From Diadophis punctatus similis (Eukaryota > Chordata > Lepidosauria > Squamata > Dipsadidae), in contig JALIGW010000013.1 in NCBI GenBank assembly GCA_023053685.1, positions 11,930,001 to 11,994,000 on the forward strand: a stretch of 64,000 bases of DNA, given 5' to 3'. The position numbers and the translations under genes are program-made. The first letter of the stretch is position 1. Every line of letters starts with the position of its first letter. The notes below the pieces were generated by a model. That model was not told where the DNA came from, did not search any database, and saw only the letters and a program-made list of their open reading frames with translations. Of the stretch, positions 34,687 through 48,061 are shown piece after piece.

Positions 34687-36463
34687 GGAGTTAAACATTT
34701 ATTTTACTCTGATTTTGGGACAGAGAACACAGAACCTTGGATCCGGGAGTAATTCCCATTTAAAAATCTAGGACAGAACAGTTTTCCTGTCTTTCATTTC
34801 CCTGGCCATGCTCCCCGTTTTTCAGCTCTGCTCCTGAGAGTGTCTGGCTTGGGCTGGATGTATGAGCAAATCACCCACATCCTCTCTCACCTGAATCTTG
34901 TCATTTCTGCCATCTCCAAATGATCTGGGAACAATGGGGGGGTGTTTCCCTTGGACGGCCCAAGCTGCTCAATCAGGCAGAACAGCCTATGCAAATAGGA
35001 TGGAATGGCAAAGAAGGGGAGAACAGTGGTCCCCATTGTCTTGCACAGTGCAAAGCCAAGGCAACTGCAGCACAGTGCTGCAGGCACAGACCACCAGTTG
35101 CTACTCTATGGTCAGCAATCCAAGCAGTCCAGCAGCTACAATGACTAGTGAGGTGAGCCTGGGGCGCGGTAGTAGCCCTCTGGATCATAATGAGCAACGG
35201 AAACAAGCAGGCCAATCACCTGCACACCATCAGTCAAAGCTGCTATAGGAAGCATCTTTAAATCTCTCACAAGTAATCTTCAAAATTTACTTCTCTTTCT
35301 CTCCCCCCTCCCCAAATGCACTCTTAATCTTGCCTTCTCAGATCTAGATTGACATTCTCATTAGCTGGTATCTCCTGATGGCACATCTACCTTGCAGAGT
35401 CATGTACTGCAAATGTATCCTTGAAAATATCCAGGGAAATTTGGGAAATAGCTTTATACCACTAAACCTGGGATTCTCAACTCTGAAACCCAGTTCTAAG
35501 CAATATGAAACCTCCCTAGTAAGTTCTGAAGTAAAATGAAACCAACAAAGTGCTTAGTAACAGCTCCTTACTAATTACTAATCCATCCCTTGTGAAAGCA
35601 ACCAGGAATTTTGCATTGGTGTAGCCAATTATCATAATTTTTTGTGTGGGTCCAATAGGTCATTGGATGACTGGGAAATCATTCAGTGAGAGAGGAGTAA
35701 GATATGTTCTTGGACTAAATGCTCTGATGAAATGGATTATAGTCCATTCTATTGTAAATATCTTTAAGGGGCCAATAAAAAAACATTGTTGATGCCAAAA
35801 GTCAAGAGTGACTCAAAGGCACACACAAAACAAAGCATTCCACCTTTCAAAGGCTAAGGTTTTTTGCATCAGAATCATCAAGGTACCCTTCCTTGCAGAG
35901 ACTAGGAGAAAGACAGAGGGGAGGTGTGATAGGAAATAAAAGACAGAAGGCGCAGCATTACAAAAGTTATTGTAAAACATGTTAAATTGGAGTTCTGGGG
36001 TATGAGGAATACTTCGCTTGATAGTTTATACATCCTTTAAATTACATTCCTATAAATACTTTGGAATGAATTCATTCCATGCCCAAGATTGCACTGCTAA
36101 ACTGAAATACGAAAACAGCTCAAGTTTGCTTATCTTTCTTTCCCTTCTTTTAGGCAGCTCTTGAGATCTTCCTTCCTGTTTTGGTTCTCAACACTAGGCC
36201 TTGCAGATAGAAATGGCTCTTCTTTTCCAGGACAAGTCTCATTAACTGAAGTCAGGACTACAAAGGACTTCAAAAATAGGCATCTGGCTGAGACTTTGTA
36301 AGAATGGAACTAGTAACGCACTAGATAGATAGATTTACTAAGGCAGCTACTGAACTGAGTACTTAGTAAATCTCTTGTCACAAAATCCATTAGATAGAGC
36401 AGCACCTAATACTGTTTCCTCCCTCTCAATAACTATTTGCTTCTGTAAGCATTTAGTCTATAT
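34687..36463. other. Intergenic, no gene seen
   Basis: Unique sequence. About 35785-35950 may be an unclassified repeat (TCAAGAGTGACTCAAAGGCA followed by TTTCAAAGGCTAAGG). No gene. Confidence 0.35.
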
Positions 36464-36887
36464 CAGTGATGGCGAACCTATGGCACGGGTGCCACAGGTG
36501 GCACGCGGAGCCATATCTGCCGGCACGCGAGCCGTTGCCCTAGCTCAGCTCCAGCGTGTTTGTGCGTGCCCGCCAGCTGATTTTTGGCTCGCGAAGAGGC
36601 TCTGGGAGGGTGATTTCAGCCTCCAGAGGGCCTCCGGGGTGGCAGGAAGAGCGTTTTCGCCCTCCCCAAGCTCCAAGAAAGGCTCTGGAGTTTGGGGAGG
36701 GCGAAAAATGGGCCTACCAGGCCCACTGGAAATTGGGAAATGGGGGAGTGGGAGGGTCGCGCACGCATGTGCAGGGGGGTGGGGCGAGTGGGGGGCTTTG
36801 AATTATGGGTGTGGGCACGCACATGCATGCGATAGCGCGCACATGTACTATTTCGGCACCCGAGAAAAAAAAGGTTCGCCATCACTG
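36464..36887. mobile_element. Non-autonomous hAT-like element, 424 bp, GC-rich
   Basis: Terminal inverted repeats CAGTGATGGCGAACC and GGTTCGCCATCACTG are exact complements. Perfect 8-bp duplications GTCTATAT (36456-36463, 36888-36895) flank it. The GC-rich interior has no transposase. Its composition contrasts strongly with the AT-rich flanks. Confidence 0.95.
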
Positions 36888-39689
36888 GTCTATATTTTCT
36901 CAGCATTCCAGGAAAACTTTTTCCTGCTATTCTCAAATTAATCACAGGGGTTTTTTTTTAAGATAAAAAAAAATAACCTTGCCTTAATACTGGTTACAAT
37001 CTGAGACTAGTATCATATAGTATTTAAAAATCTTATTAAAATTACTTAGGTTGGTAAAATTTTATTTCATGATTTTTTCCCCAGCACAAGGCAACTGCAC
37101 ATGTAAGAGGGGGGAAAAGAAGAAGTTAAAACCTGTAAAAAGCAAAACATATCAACTTATTTACATACAAATAAGACGGCATGCCATATCCAAGCTTCCG
37201 GTTCTAGAATGTACAGTAAAATGCCTTGACCCACACATTGAGATTCGTATACCACATCATTTAACCCCAGATCTCTGTTGAGTGTACACAATAATAAGGA
37301 AACAATGCTTTCATCAAGGAAAAGCAGCCTATAGAACCTTGTCTCAACCAGCAACTTCCCTTCCTTAGTACCACCCAATGTGGCAATTAGTGATTTTTCT
37401 AAAGGTCCTATTAATATAAATGAGCCTTTTTTTCTTCTTCTTAACCTTAATTGCTGTGCAAATTGGATTTTCAGGGTAATGGAAGGAGGGGATGAAAGGG
37501 TTCATCTGTCCAGCACTGACTCCAGATTTCCCCATCCCTGGAATGTGGGACTGCAAAAATAGGAATGCAACTACCCATCATCACTTCACATTTCAATAGA
37601 GGTAGAGATTTGGCCACATCAAAAGATTTTTAAGAAAATGGTCCCTTAAGGCCTTTTTATTTTGGTTATAGAGTAATACTTAATATGTAGGATTACACAA
37701 CCAATAGCTTTGATTTAGTGTTGACCCTAGAGATCTTCAAATGGCGAACTGTATTCTTCATTAAATGGTGATTATTTAATTTTAGTCACATCCATTTTAG
37801 TTTTTATCCTGACTCCAGGCACTACTTTGCTTTGGCCTGGCTATTTTTTGGAGCGTAGACTCATCCAAAGGCCAATTGTGAAATTAACCCCTAGCTTGAA
37901 CAATAAAACTACTTTTGTATTTCTTCCAAGATGGTCCAGTGTAAAAACTGTGTTGACATATTGCACAGAATCATACTATCTTTTCCTTCTTCTTGAGACT
38001 GCACATTAGTCAACATTTGAAGCATTCCTAAAGCTACATCATTATTTATTCATATGATTTATATGGCTGTCCAACAAGCAAAAGTGCCACTCCAAGAATT
38101 ATAAACAGAATTTTATAAATAACAATTTAACAACAACCCAACACATCTCAAGGGATAAGCCTCTTTAAAATCTCACCCCAATGCCTAAAGAAATAGCCTT
38201 ATCATCAAGGCCTTCCTGAAGGCTAATAGGGCCAGGGCCAGTCAAATTTCAGGGAGGAGAACTTTCATAGCTAATAGCAGCTACTTTTTCTAATTGCTGT
38301 GAACCAGAATTTGAAACCAAACTTTATAATTGGTTTCAAATTATAGTCAGACTTGAGCCTTGATTAAAGGACCATAAAAGAAGAAGAGTAAATTGTAGTA
38401 TATCTATTCTTACAAATCAGAGCAACTGACTGGCCATATTCCGGGATATCTGAAAGGGAACAAAAAGTCATTCCTGCAGAACACTGACCTCTGTGCCTCA
38501 TATTTCAAAGGAAGCACAATCCCATTCAGAATATGGGACATAGCCTTTTTATATTAAGAAACAGTATTCCCTTAAGAAACAGTAACATATTCTTTTTAAA
38601 GCAAAGTAATTGTTATGGGTATAATTCTGCCAACTTTTCAATAGTGAAAAGTTCTTGTAGGAAATGTGAAGTATAAAAACTGGACAGAATGACCCTGCTT
38701 TTCCTATCTGGATGGTTCCTCCCCGTTGTATATATTTAAGTTCCTTATTTTAGAATATGTTTTATATCTAAAGATGAGATCCTTTAACCCAGCACGCCTG
38801 GCCCTTAAACATGTTTAAACACCTTTATCACTAACATTTTCTGCTTTGTTGAATGCCTCTGTTCCTATGTGTTCCTCCTCTTTAAGCCAATACATTCCTT
38901 TAAGCCAATTTTCCTCTATAAAAGACTTGCTTTCCAACAAAGCAATGCTTAAGACAAATTCAAAAAACGATAGTCACAAAAATAAAGCCATTTTAACTCT
39001 GGAAATATTAGGCAAATATTAGGCACGGTATCTGACACAGATGGAACAGGCATTGATTGGCCTGAGTTTCTAGGCCCCTCCATCCATCATCTCTTACCTT
39101 AGTTATATTGTATATGTTATTATGTAAAACTGCCTGATGGTAGTCTCTCTAGCCCATCTCATCTGTTATATTGCTATGTTTTCCAGGGCTGCAATGCAGC
39201 TCAATCCCCCACACAACCTAATTTTGAGCTGAAGATAATCATCAGACTCTCTCCACAATCTCATTATTGTTCCCTTCTCAAGATTCCAGTGGAACTTTGA
39301 CCCAAACTCTGGAACTGCATATTTTGTGCATCTATAGGGTGGAGAGATACAAAAATTAGACCATTTGATTTTGGTATTCTCCTGAGCAACTTTTTTCTTC
39401 TCCTAATAATGAGTAAAAAGAGTAAAAGAACAAATCTTCTCCTATTTTCAATTTACATGTGGTTTAACTTATTGTATAAAGAGTGTCTATAATAAAAAAA
39501 ATACTTAGCAAAGGGCTATGCTAAGGTGACTGCAATGATGCTTTTAAAGAATTAGCTCTATTTTTCCTTGGCCCTAACTTCTCTGGATTTTTAAAAGCTG
39601 ATTGTGTGTGTCTCTGTGTGTTTACTATTTGAACAGAAAATACATTTTATATAGAAATTCTTTGAATCTTTTAAATCACTCAAACTAAG
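36888..39689. other. Intergenic AT-rich, no gene seen
   Basis: About 37400-37500 shares sequence with 47795-47890 (an unclassified dispersed repeat). Otherwise unique. Confidence 0.4.
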
Positions 39690-39870
39690 TGTAAAGGCGT
39701 GGGTTCTTCAGAAGGAGGTTGAAAAAAGGATGGGCTATCTGTAGCTTTAATTATCTTAAAAGGGTTTTTAGGTTGCTACAATCCTATATCATGTTATAAA
39801 TCTTTATAAGCCTTATTCTAATTAGCCTTAAGAATATGTAATTGACTGTGGGTTGCAATTATAGGTTATC
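39690..39870. promoter_or_regulatory. Candidate conserved non-coding element
   Basis: Repeat-free sequence with TTCTAATTAGCC, TGTAATTGACTG and TGCAATTATAGG homeodomain cores. Inferred. Confidence 0.3.
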
Positions 39871-40194
39871 CCCTCCCCTCAGATCCTTATTTTAAAGACA
39901 GAGTAAAGTGGGAGGCTGGCATCTATCATGTATCATTTTCAGGTTTAACTGATTTGAACTGTGGGTGTGCAAATATAAGCAGAAATCAATTGTCTCTGTT
40001 GCCAAAAAATAAATGGGAAAATAGTCAGACAGAAGTATCTATTTATTGCTTTTGGCCCACGCTTCCTTGTTGAAAGAATAAATACTAAATATAAGACATA
40101 TTCAAGGGTTTTATCTCTTTGCCTGGCCATACAAACTAAGAAGGAGCTTGGGGGGAAAAAAGATAAAAATCAACCAAAAGAAGCTGAGAACAGG

Positions 40195-40695
40195 TTAAGG
40201 GCATTCCCTTAAAATATTCATTCATTTTCTTTAAAACTGAGATGAAAGGTTTATTAAGGCTAACAATTACAGACAATTGTCCAACTATTTTCTTTCAATT
40301 TATTTGCCTTATTAGGCTTGTGGTTTTTGTCATTCATTTGGGTTACAAGATTGCCCAAGAAAATAGGGAAAAGCAACCAGGCCCCTTATCAACACTTTGG
40401 AGTACATCTTCCACAAACCCTGATCATGGTTCATTTTGTCCAAGTCTTATGGAAGATATGCATCAGATTGCCAATCTCTGTGTTTAAGCAAGATGTCTAC
40501 CTACCTTATGCACTCTAGTGTTCATCAGCCAGCTCTAATACATCATGAATAAATATAAAGGGTTACAGGATATGAGTTGAAATGCTCAAATGATTGTTTA
40601 ATTGAGCTACAGTTTACTGTTCGCTGATAATTACACTGAAATTAGATTGGTAATTTATCCAGAAGCTTTATAATATGTGTAATGCTAAAATGTGT
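40195..40695. promoter_or_regulatory. Candidate conserved non-coding element(s) with inverted SOX site
   Basis: Contains TAACAATTAC (40261-40270) immediately followed by the perfect palindrome GACAATTGTC (40272-40281), an inverted pair of SOX half-sites. CTGATAATTACACTG and TTGGTAATTTATCC lie further on. Consistent with a SOX-responsive enhancer, unproven. Confidence 0.35.
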
Positions 40696-41632
40696 GCATA
40701 TATGCATCTAGAAAGAAAAAGAAACTAACTAGTACAGAATCAAAATTTCACATACTGTACTTGAACAAAAATATATCTGATTAATTCATTCATAGAAAGA
40801 GAGGCTGTTCTATGGTCCACAAGTGTTACCCAATTGATCAAATTGCTTATACTACTCAAATCAAACCCTCTAAATAAATCTATTCCCTTCCACTTTTTAA
40901 CTATTTTCTAACATAAAGATTTCAACCAAATATAAAGGTTTACTCTAAAATACAAAATCGTTCCTCTGATTTCTTTCTTATATTTTAAAAATAATACAAC
41001 AGAATATTTTCAATTCATGTTTAGCCTCCTATTACCAAATACATCTAAAGTTAGGATGGAATGGTATTACCTCAAGATATGAGTTATGTTAACAAATTTA
41101 CAAAAATAATGTCTTTTGCAGGATAGGTTTAAGCAACTGCATAAATAGTTTTGGGTAGAATTATTACTGATTTGTCTATGGCATTTTTTTCTCAAAATGT
41201 TGTTTAAAATTCCCATGATTTACTTGCCCTCTTTTCTGTATAAACAATTCTACTTATTACTAATCAAGATCATCAAAAGACTATAATTCTTTGTAACATG
41301 CAGGATGTCTGTGATCAGCATTTAAATCTGCCACTAAAATCCTTCCAAAGTGTCATTTGCAAACTTGAATATTCCAAGTTTGCACTCAGTTAGTGAGCCA
41401 CGTTCCAAATTTCAAAAATGTATGCTCCCAAATGCTATCAAGATTATAGATTCCCAGTAAGAATTGGTGTTGATCACTCATATACTTATTATGTTTTTGT
41501 TACTGCATTGTTTAACTGCTCTCTTTGTGTTTTTAATTGTGAACTGCCCAGAGTTTCTGGGAGTTGGATGGTATAAAAATTTAACAAACAAGCAAACAAA
41601 CAAACTTTGCAGGGATGCTATTGATTTGCTCC

Positions 41633-41634
<2 letters not shown>
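40696..41634. other. Intergenic AT-rich, no gene seen
   Basis: About 41500-41590 (CTGCCCAGAGT, then AAACAAGCAAAC repeats) resembles the tail of a LINE. Otherwise nothing. Confidence 0.35.

Positions 41635-41690
<56 letters not shown>
41635..41690. repeat. (GT)n microsatellite
   Basis: About 28 GT units. Confidence 0.95.
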
Positions 41691-41691
<1 letters not shown>

Positions 41692-41704
41692 TTCAAATCA
41701 GATT

Positions 41705-41900
41705 TAATTTAATTCCAGGCAACTGCCAGGACTAGTTCCTGCAATTTTTTTGGCAAGGATTTTCAGAAGTGGCTTGCCATTGCCTGCTCCTTTCTAGAGC
41801 TGAGAGAGAGGATCTGGCCTAAGAGCACCCAGCTGGCTTTGTGCCTAAGGCTTCAAGGTTTCTAGCTTAGTGCCTTAACTACTACACCAAATGGCCTCTC
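41705..41900 (-). mobile_element. tRNA-derived SINE (MIR/CORE-like), minus strand
   Basis: Reverse complement reads GGTGTAGTAGTTAAGGCAC (A-box-like) and then a GGGTGCTCTTAGGCCAGATC core and GGCAATGGCAAGCCACTTCT. It is the same family as 44525-44750 and 51945-52135. Confidence 0.7.
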
Positions 41901-42864
41901 CCCTTCTATTTCTACTAATTGCATAATGAATCTATGCAACCCTTCCCCATGATCTACCCACCACCACCACCACCACAACCAAGCCATTTACTTATCTTTT
42001 TCCATTTCTGGCAGATAAGATCAGTCTGCTGGAACTAACCTGGATTCCATATGGCAAGTATCTAAATATTACTTTCCAAGACTGATAAAATCAGAAATGT
42101 CGCCACTTCTTCCCAACAACTCATTCTATGTATGTCCTTTGGGCAGATACTTTATTTCACCCTTGGTGTGCCGTGTGTGAAAGAGGAATGACAGGACTAA
42201 TGTGCTACAATAATCTATTGTGCATACTAAAAACAAACCCACAGCAGCAAAGAATTATTAAAATGCTCACCATTTGACAAATAGCCGGGGTTGCAATTTC
42301 ATGCGCCATCAAATGAGGAAAACAAAATCTTACAAAATTCAGTGGGATTTGTTTCTGGCTAAACCTGCACATAAATAAGAAAAAACCAAATCAATATCAC
42401 TTTATAGTACTCATACCCATACTTATACCCTTTGCTAGAATATCTAGAAATAACTAACTCTGCAGATATCCCCATACTAATTTGATCACCATTTCTCTGC
42501 AATTGGGGAAAGAACCTAAACTTGAATCCTGGAAAATGGAAGCTAATTTTCATTCCCTGTTACAATCTTTGCCATCTCCAGCAAGAATATGTTTTTCACT
42601 CCCAACTATCTCTGCTCATGCACTGCCTATATTTATCATCTTTATTATCTGTACATTGCCATCTCATGCATACTCACAGGAAAAGGGAGACAAAACCATA
42701 GTTTAGTGAATGGAATGTGCATTGCTTCCTGTAGTTTTCTTCTCTTGGTTCCATAAGAGTTTATAAATGGTTCCTGGGTGTTTTGATGGAAAATCCCAAT
42801 AGTGATAACTCCTGTAATTACAAATGGTTTTGAAAGTAAAAGTGTATTTCTAGTTATACCCCCC

Positions 42865-42868
<4 letters not shown>
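41901..42868. other. Intergenic AT-rich, no gene seen
   Basis: Nothing recognised apart from a short (CCA)n at about 41960-41975. Confidence 0.4.

Positions 42869-42960
<92 letters not shown>
42869..42960. repeat. (CT)n microsatellite
   Basis: About 45 CT units between two C runs. Confidence 0.95.
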
Positions 42961-42961
<1 letters not shown>

Positions 42962-44520
42962 CCCCCTTTTTTTGCTATAAGGTTCCTTCCTGCTCCATTT
43001 TTAAACAGTTTCTTTTAGGAATTGGAGAATAACTTTTAATGTGTGTAGATAGAACTGAGCACACGCTAAAGACAGTGTAAATGAAGAAGAATAAGCCTGC
43101 TTGGTCTCAACAACTGAAGGGAACAGATTTTTATTTTGTTTCATTTTGTTTTGCTTTTTTCCCCCACATAGCATTCAAAAACTGTCCTTATCCCTTTACC
43201 ACATCATCATTCCACTCAATGTATTTATCCAGTCATGGTAAAAAGTTATTCCAGCCCTATAACTAGTTCTTCCTTATTTTGTTGTTATGAAATAGGCTGT
43301 CATTATTCTCACTGCTTACTGGGAAAATTGAGGCTGAGATAGTTGGGAGGAAAAAAAACCATGCAGTAAAAAGCAGGGATTTGAAATAAACATTCTGACC
43401 TGGAACTTAGCACAGTAGCTGGTAGGCAAGGCCAGAATATAATTTTCTTAAAGACTCTGGAAGATTTACTGTACTGCTTCTTGTACAATAAAGGCAGTGA
43501 AACACATTGCAACGAGTGCAGTAAGCTGGAAGCCAAAGCTAACCAACGTATTCCAAAAGTACTTTCCGAACAGAAGTATTTATAATCAAAATGTCGTTCT
43601 TTCATGAGAATACAAACACTGTAACACCGCCACAAAGGACTGTGTAGGAAAAATACTATGCATTGTATTCTGTGATTCATTTTCTTTCTATTTTTACCTT
43701 AATTCTGTCTAATTACTGTATTGTGATCGAAGTCTGCAAGCTTAAATTAACTATCAACTAAACTTTTGAAGTACCCTACAAATGCAAGATAATGATGAAA
43801 TTTAAATTACTACAAGTTATTGTGTAATGTCTACACAGTGGCAAAGCAAACCTTTAGGTTTTCTATTCACATCTCATTAAGGCTTTGTTTCTCTCTCTGA
43901 AACATGAAGAGGAACACAATTCTAAAGGATCAGAATGATGCAGAAAATATAAAGCACTTTTTGGCTGAAATCTGACATATGCAGAATACCCCAAAAACAT
44001 GGGTGTGGACCCTAGATTACCTAAAAATGCTGTAAAGCGTTAAAAACGTGAGCAATCTTAAAATCATGTATGAGTAGAATTTCATTTTTGTCCTAGCCCA
44101 ACTGACTTCTGGCCTAGCTTTGCCTAATTTGGGAGTGTGCTCCTAGCAGAGCACCCAAAACTGAATGTAGAGACCCTAAAAATTGCACATCTCTGGCCTA
44201 AGTGGATAATTCAAATGGTTCTAGCATCAAATTATTGCTGCAGAAAAAGTTAAGGAAACAGGAATAAAGGAAGGAATATTTCTTTTCATTTGGAAGAAGA
44301 GAACTATGAAGGTGGCAAAAACAGTATAGCAAAAGTTTCTCATATTTAGTTGATAAATATTTTGAACAAAAAAATTGAGATTTGCACTGCTACTGCTGTG
44401 GGTGGTAGATTGTTGTTTAAATCTTGACTTTTTGTATAAAACATACAGGAGTGCTATGACAACAAGCAAATGAATACCAAATATGGAATCTTTATCACTT
44501 ATCTTTGTCCTTCTTTTACA
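42961..44520. other. Intergenic AT-rich, no gene seen
   Basis: Short ORFs only (largest 123 aa, minus), no domain recognised. Confidence 0.4.
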
Positions 44521-44524
44521 TTTT

Positions 44525-44750
44525 TCTTTCTTCTGTTCAGTTGTGTCTGATTCTCAACAATTGCTTAGACAAGTCCCTGCTGTATTCTTGGCAAAGTTTT
44601 TCAGACATGGTTTCCCAATGCATCCTTCCTGGGGCTGAGAGAAAGTGAAAGGCTCAAGGTCACCCAGCTGGCTTTGTGCATAAGTTGGGACTAGAACACA
44701 GAGTCTCCAGGTTTGTAGCCTGATGCCTTAACCATTACACCAAAGTTAAT
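44525..44750 (-). mobile_element. tRNA-derived SINE (MIR/CORE-like), minus strand
   Basis: Reverse complement starts near TTTGGTGTAATGGTTAAGGC (A box), carries TTCTAGTCCC (B-box-like), then AGCTGGGTGACCTTGAGCC. This is the most complete copy of this SINE family in the window. Confidence 0.75.
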
Positions 44751-44817
44751 TACAGCTAATTAAATACAGGAAGTTAAGTGGAAAGAGACTGTGGGAAAAG
44801 TCTTGTTCCTCTACATT

Positions 44818-44907
44818 AGTGTTTCTCAGTCTTCACCACTTTAAGATGTATGGAATTCTGGCAGTTGAAACCCACTCATCTTAAAGAGGCAAAGGTTGAG
44901 AAACACC
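44818..44907. mobile_element. Degenerate hAT-like foldback MITE, copy 6
   Basis: AGTGTTTCTCAGTCTTCACC at the left pairs imperfectly with GCAAAGGTTGAGAAACAC at the right. The centre is deleted and no target duplication is clear. Confidence 0.7.
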
Positions 44908-45899
44908 AATTTACCTCAAGAACTGATTTTGTTCTTAATATCATGCGTCCATGTTTTCTTTGTGTTTGGGGATAATCCCAGTTTAAAATGTGTGGATTTA
45001 TCTGTCAGATTCGAAATTTAAGCTTCAGCCACAACCCCGTTCATTAACTACAGCATTGTATCTAGAGGCAGATTGTTCTTATCACAAATATTAGCAGAAA
45101 AGTAGGTATGTTTAGGATCAAATTTCCTGCCAAACATAGTGCCTCTAAAAGCACTCCTTTTTAATTGGATTAATAAATAGCAAAACCATACAGAAACAAT
45201 TTTCTGACTCTTTATTGTAACTAAAGAGTATAAAGTAGTTTGCAGACCCATATAAAAGTATTTGGGGGTCTCACATTCATGTCTGCATGATGACATAGGC
45301 ATCTCCAAGGGGACCAAGATGTGTATGACAAACGAAAGGGTTGCGGTGGAGTTAAGGGCTGTTAGTGAACTCGTCTCTCAGGACACATGTTATCAGACAT
45401 CCAGGGAGCACATGAGAGGTTGCACACAGGTAGGGTGTGCATTGGATCTCCCTGCAACATCTTGGCATCTTTCAACATTCCTATCTATAGCCAGAAGGGA
45501 CTTCTTCTTAGTTAAATAAAACCAAGTTCCTATATTCTTACCTGTACATGGACACATACATCTCTCTCCAGGTGTTAATTAATTTAGACAGGATGTTGAC
45601 CTTCAGTTACTGTTATGCTTCTTTTGTACACATGTCATGTTAAAGTTTCTACTATTTGCATTTAATTTCTTCACTGTTTATTTTTCTGCCTCTCTTACAA
45701 AGCATGCATCCACTTTATCTGCCATCCAAGGATCTCATTTCATGCAGCTGATGAAATAGATTCTAGCCAGCAGAATTAGGTTACAATAAATTTATGAGCC
45801 ACAGCAGTGTCCCCAATTCTTGTTGCCACAGATGAACAGGGGACCGTTTCTTAAGGTCTGTCCCTGTTCACTCTGGTATAGCCAAATCGGCTCCAGGTA
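44908..45899. other. Intergenic, no gene seen
   Basis: Short ORFs only. No classified repeat. Confidence 0.35.
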
Positions 45900-46215
45900 A
45901 GACTGAGCTCTCAGAGACTCTTGCTGAATCTGATGGGTCAAGCTACACCAAGCGATCTGGATGAGAGCTGTCAGTGTCATCATCTGAGTCATCAGTGCCT
46001 TGATCATATTCAGTGCAGCCGCTTCATTCCAACTGAATCAGGAGACATTGTGCAGGTGCCAGGCAGTTGCCTGGATGCAGAAAGGGGGTGGATGAAGAGC
46101 AATCAGTTCAGGCTGAATTTCAACAAGAGTGACATTCAAGTTGCCAGTTTCGGCAAGATTTCATCTGATACCTTATGGGTTTTTAATACTATGTCAGGAG
46201 TGAGCAATAAATAAT
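45900..46215 (+). mobile_element. Degenerate L2-group LINE fragment
   Basis: Plus-strand translation near 46070-46160 gives CLDAERGWMKSNQFRLNFNK, resembling the region after the FADD box in L2-type reverse transcriptases. Short and decayed. Confidence 0.5.
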
Positions 46216-46590
46216 ATTGATTGATTGACTGATTTCCATTCCAAAAGATGCATGAATCATGACAGGGATCCAGTGTTGTCAGCAAAGCTCATTTTGTTTT
46301 TTTTTCATTGGAGAAGGAGGGATGGAGTTGGTAGTGAAAAATAATTGCTTGAAATCTAGTGGAGGCTCGAGTCGACATACTTTTGTGCCTATTTCCATGA
46401 AAAATGCCAATCTGTCTGCAGTTTGCCCAGAGATGATGATGATTCTAATAATAACATCATCAACAATAACAATAATAAAATATTGCAAAAATATTGCTTA
46501 TGCCCATTGAAGAATGCATGCCAGTCATAGTGGAATCAAAGATTACACATTTTTTTACTTGTACATATGATCTCATTTGTCCAGCCATTC
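46216..46590. other. Intergenic, no gene seen
   Basis: AT-rich; nothing recognised. Confidence 0.35.
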
Positions 46591-46599
46591 ATTCACAGA

Positions 46600-47720
46600 C
46601 TTCCACACAAACCTATACTGTATTTCATCACTAATTTTTCATACTATTTTCTTTTTCAGTATGGGAAAACTGTATCCCATGGTCTGGACTCTATGCTCCT
46701 CTCAAGGCATCCCAAATTGCATTAGCCTTTTTAGCAGCTGCTGCATATTGCTGTCTCATATTTAACTTGTGGATAACAAGGACACACAAGCTCCCTTTTA
46801 TAGGTGCTACTGCCAAGCTAGTTCTCTCCCATCATGTACCTGATCCTTACATTTTTCCTATTTAGATGTAGAACTTGACATTTCTCACAGTTATGTCCTT
46901 TTCTGCCCATTGCTAAAACCTGTCTTCGTTTTTTTTAAATCTTCCCTTCTTTTTTGGGATGTCATAGTTCAGCTAACTATAAATTTATCTTTTTTGAAGT
47001 TGAATATAATGAGTCACCCTGAAGGCTTTGATAGGTCACACATTTGCCTGATCTTTTAGGCAAGGAACTCTGTTGGTAAAGAAGGTCAGTAAAAGTAGCC
47101 TGGCATGATTTGTTTGCAAAAAAAACCCCCCTACTTCTGGTTAATGGTGGCATGACTGCAAGTGCTGCTATGTATGAAGAAGGCCATGCCAGTACAGATC
47201 TCAGATTGACAGGTCTTGATTTTCTTGGCCAACTCCCCATGCCAAGCCTCCAGGAAACTTACCCTGTTCTTTTGCTCTGGTTGCCAGGTCCCAGAACTAC
47301 TCTGGACTCAAGAAGAAGAAGAAAAACCACAGCCAAGCAAGTGCCCTCATTCTATACCTGTCCATTTGACTGCTTTTACTCAAAGGGGGAAACTTTGCAT
47401 TTGTCCTTACTAAGTTTCATTCTGTTATTTTCAAACTTTTTATCTTAATGTATCAGACTATTTTAAATTTGATCTCTTGAGTATTAGTTATCCCACACCA
47501 TTTTGTGTCATTGGCAAATTTAATTAAGCATTCTGTCCACTTCACCATGTAAGATATTAATCAAAATGTTGAGTACAGGGCCCAGGACTGAGCCTTATAG
47601 CACCCACTTGATACTTCCCTCTAATTTGATGAGGAACCCCTGATGAAGGCTCTTTTCTCCAATGTTCAAGCTAGCTATACAGCCACTTAATTGCCAGGCC
47701 ATCCAGCTCAAACTAAACTA
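46600..47720 (-). mobile_element. Degenerate CR1-like LINE, minus strand, interrupted
   Basis: Plus-strand landmarks of inverted CR1 are present in order: GCATTAGCCTTTTTAGCAGC, TGTAGAACTTGACATTTCTC, CATTGGCAAATTTAATTAAG-like and ATGTTGAGTACAGGGCCCAG. Unrelated sequence at about 46960-47330 splits it. No ORF survives. Confidence 0.65.
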
Positions 47721-47794
47721 CTTTGCTAATCACAATGTTTGTCGCACATAAAGGGTGATTTTAGTAGGAACTTGCTACATGTGAGGAAAGCTTT

Positions 47795-47890
47795 GATAGA
47801 GGTCCTATTCACATGAATTAGAGCATTTTTTCTTCTTCTGTAAACTTAATTGCCGCACTACAGTGAGCATGAGAAAGGAGGGGGAAAGTG
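47795..47890. repeat. Unclassified dispersed repeat (shared with 37400-37500)
   Basis: Both sites share AGGTCCTATT, a TTTTTTCTTCTTCT run and CTTAATTGC in the same order and spacing. The family is not identified. Confidence 0.45.
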
Positions 47891-48008
47891 TGTTTGTCTG
47901 GTGGTGGTGGGGAGGAACAAGATCCTAAAACAATGTGAGCTGCATCTGGCTCATACGCCAATAACTCCCCCGGCACAGTTGCCTTTTCTTTCAAAGACCC
48001 AGCTGTTT

Positions 48009-48061
48009 TTGGTGTGTGTGCGTGTGTGTATGTGTGTGTGTGTGTGTGCATTCATGTGTGT
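48009..48061. repeat. TG-rich imperfect microsatellite
   Basis: GTGTGTGC/GTGTGTAT variants rather than a pure array. Confidence 0.85.

Noticed and set aside
36375..36941. 188-aa ORF across the GC-rich element at 36464
   Set aside because: It reads through a non-autonomous transposon whose ends and duplications explain the sequence. No transposase motif.
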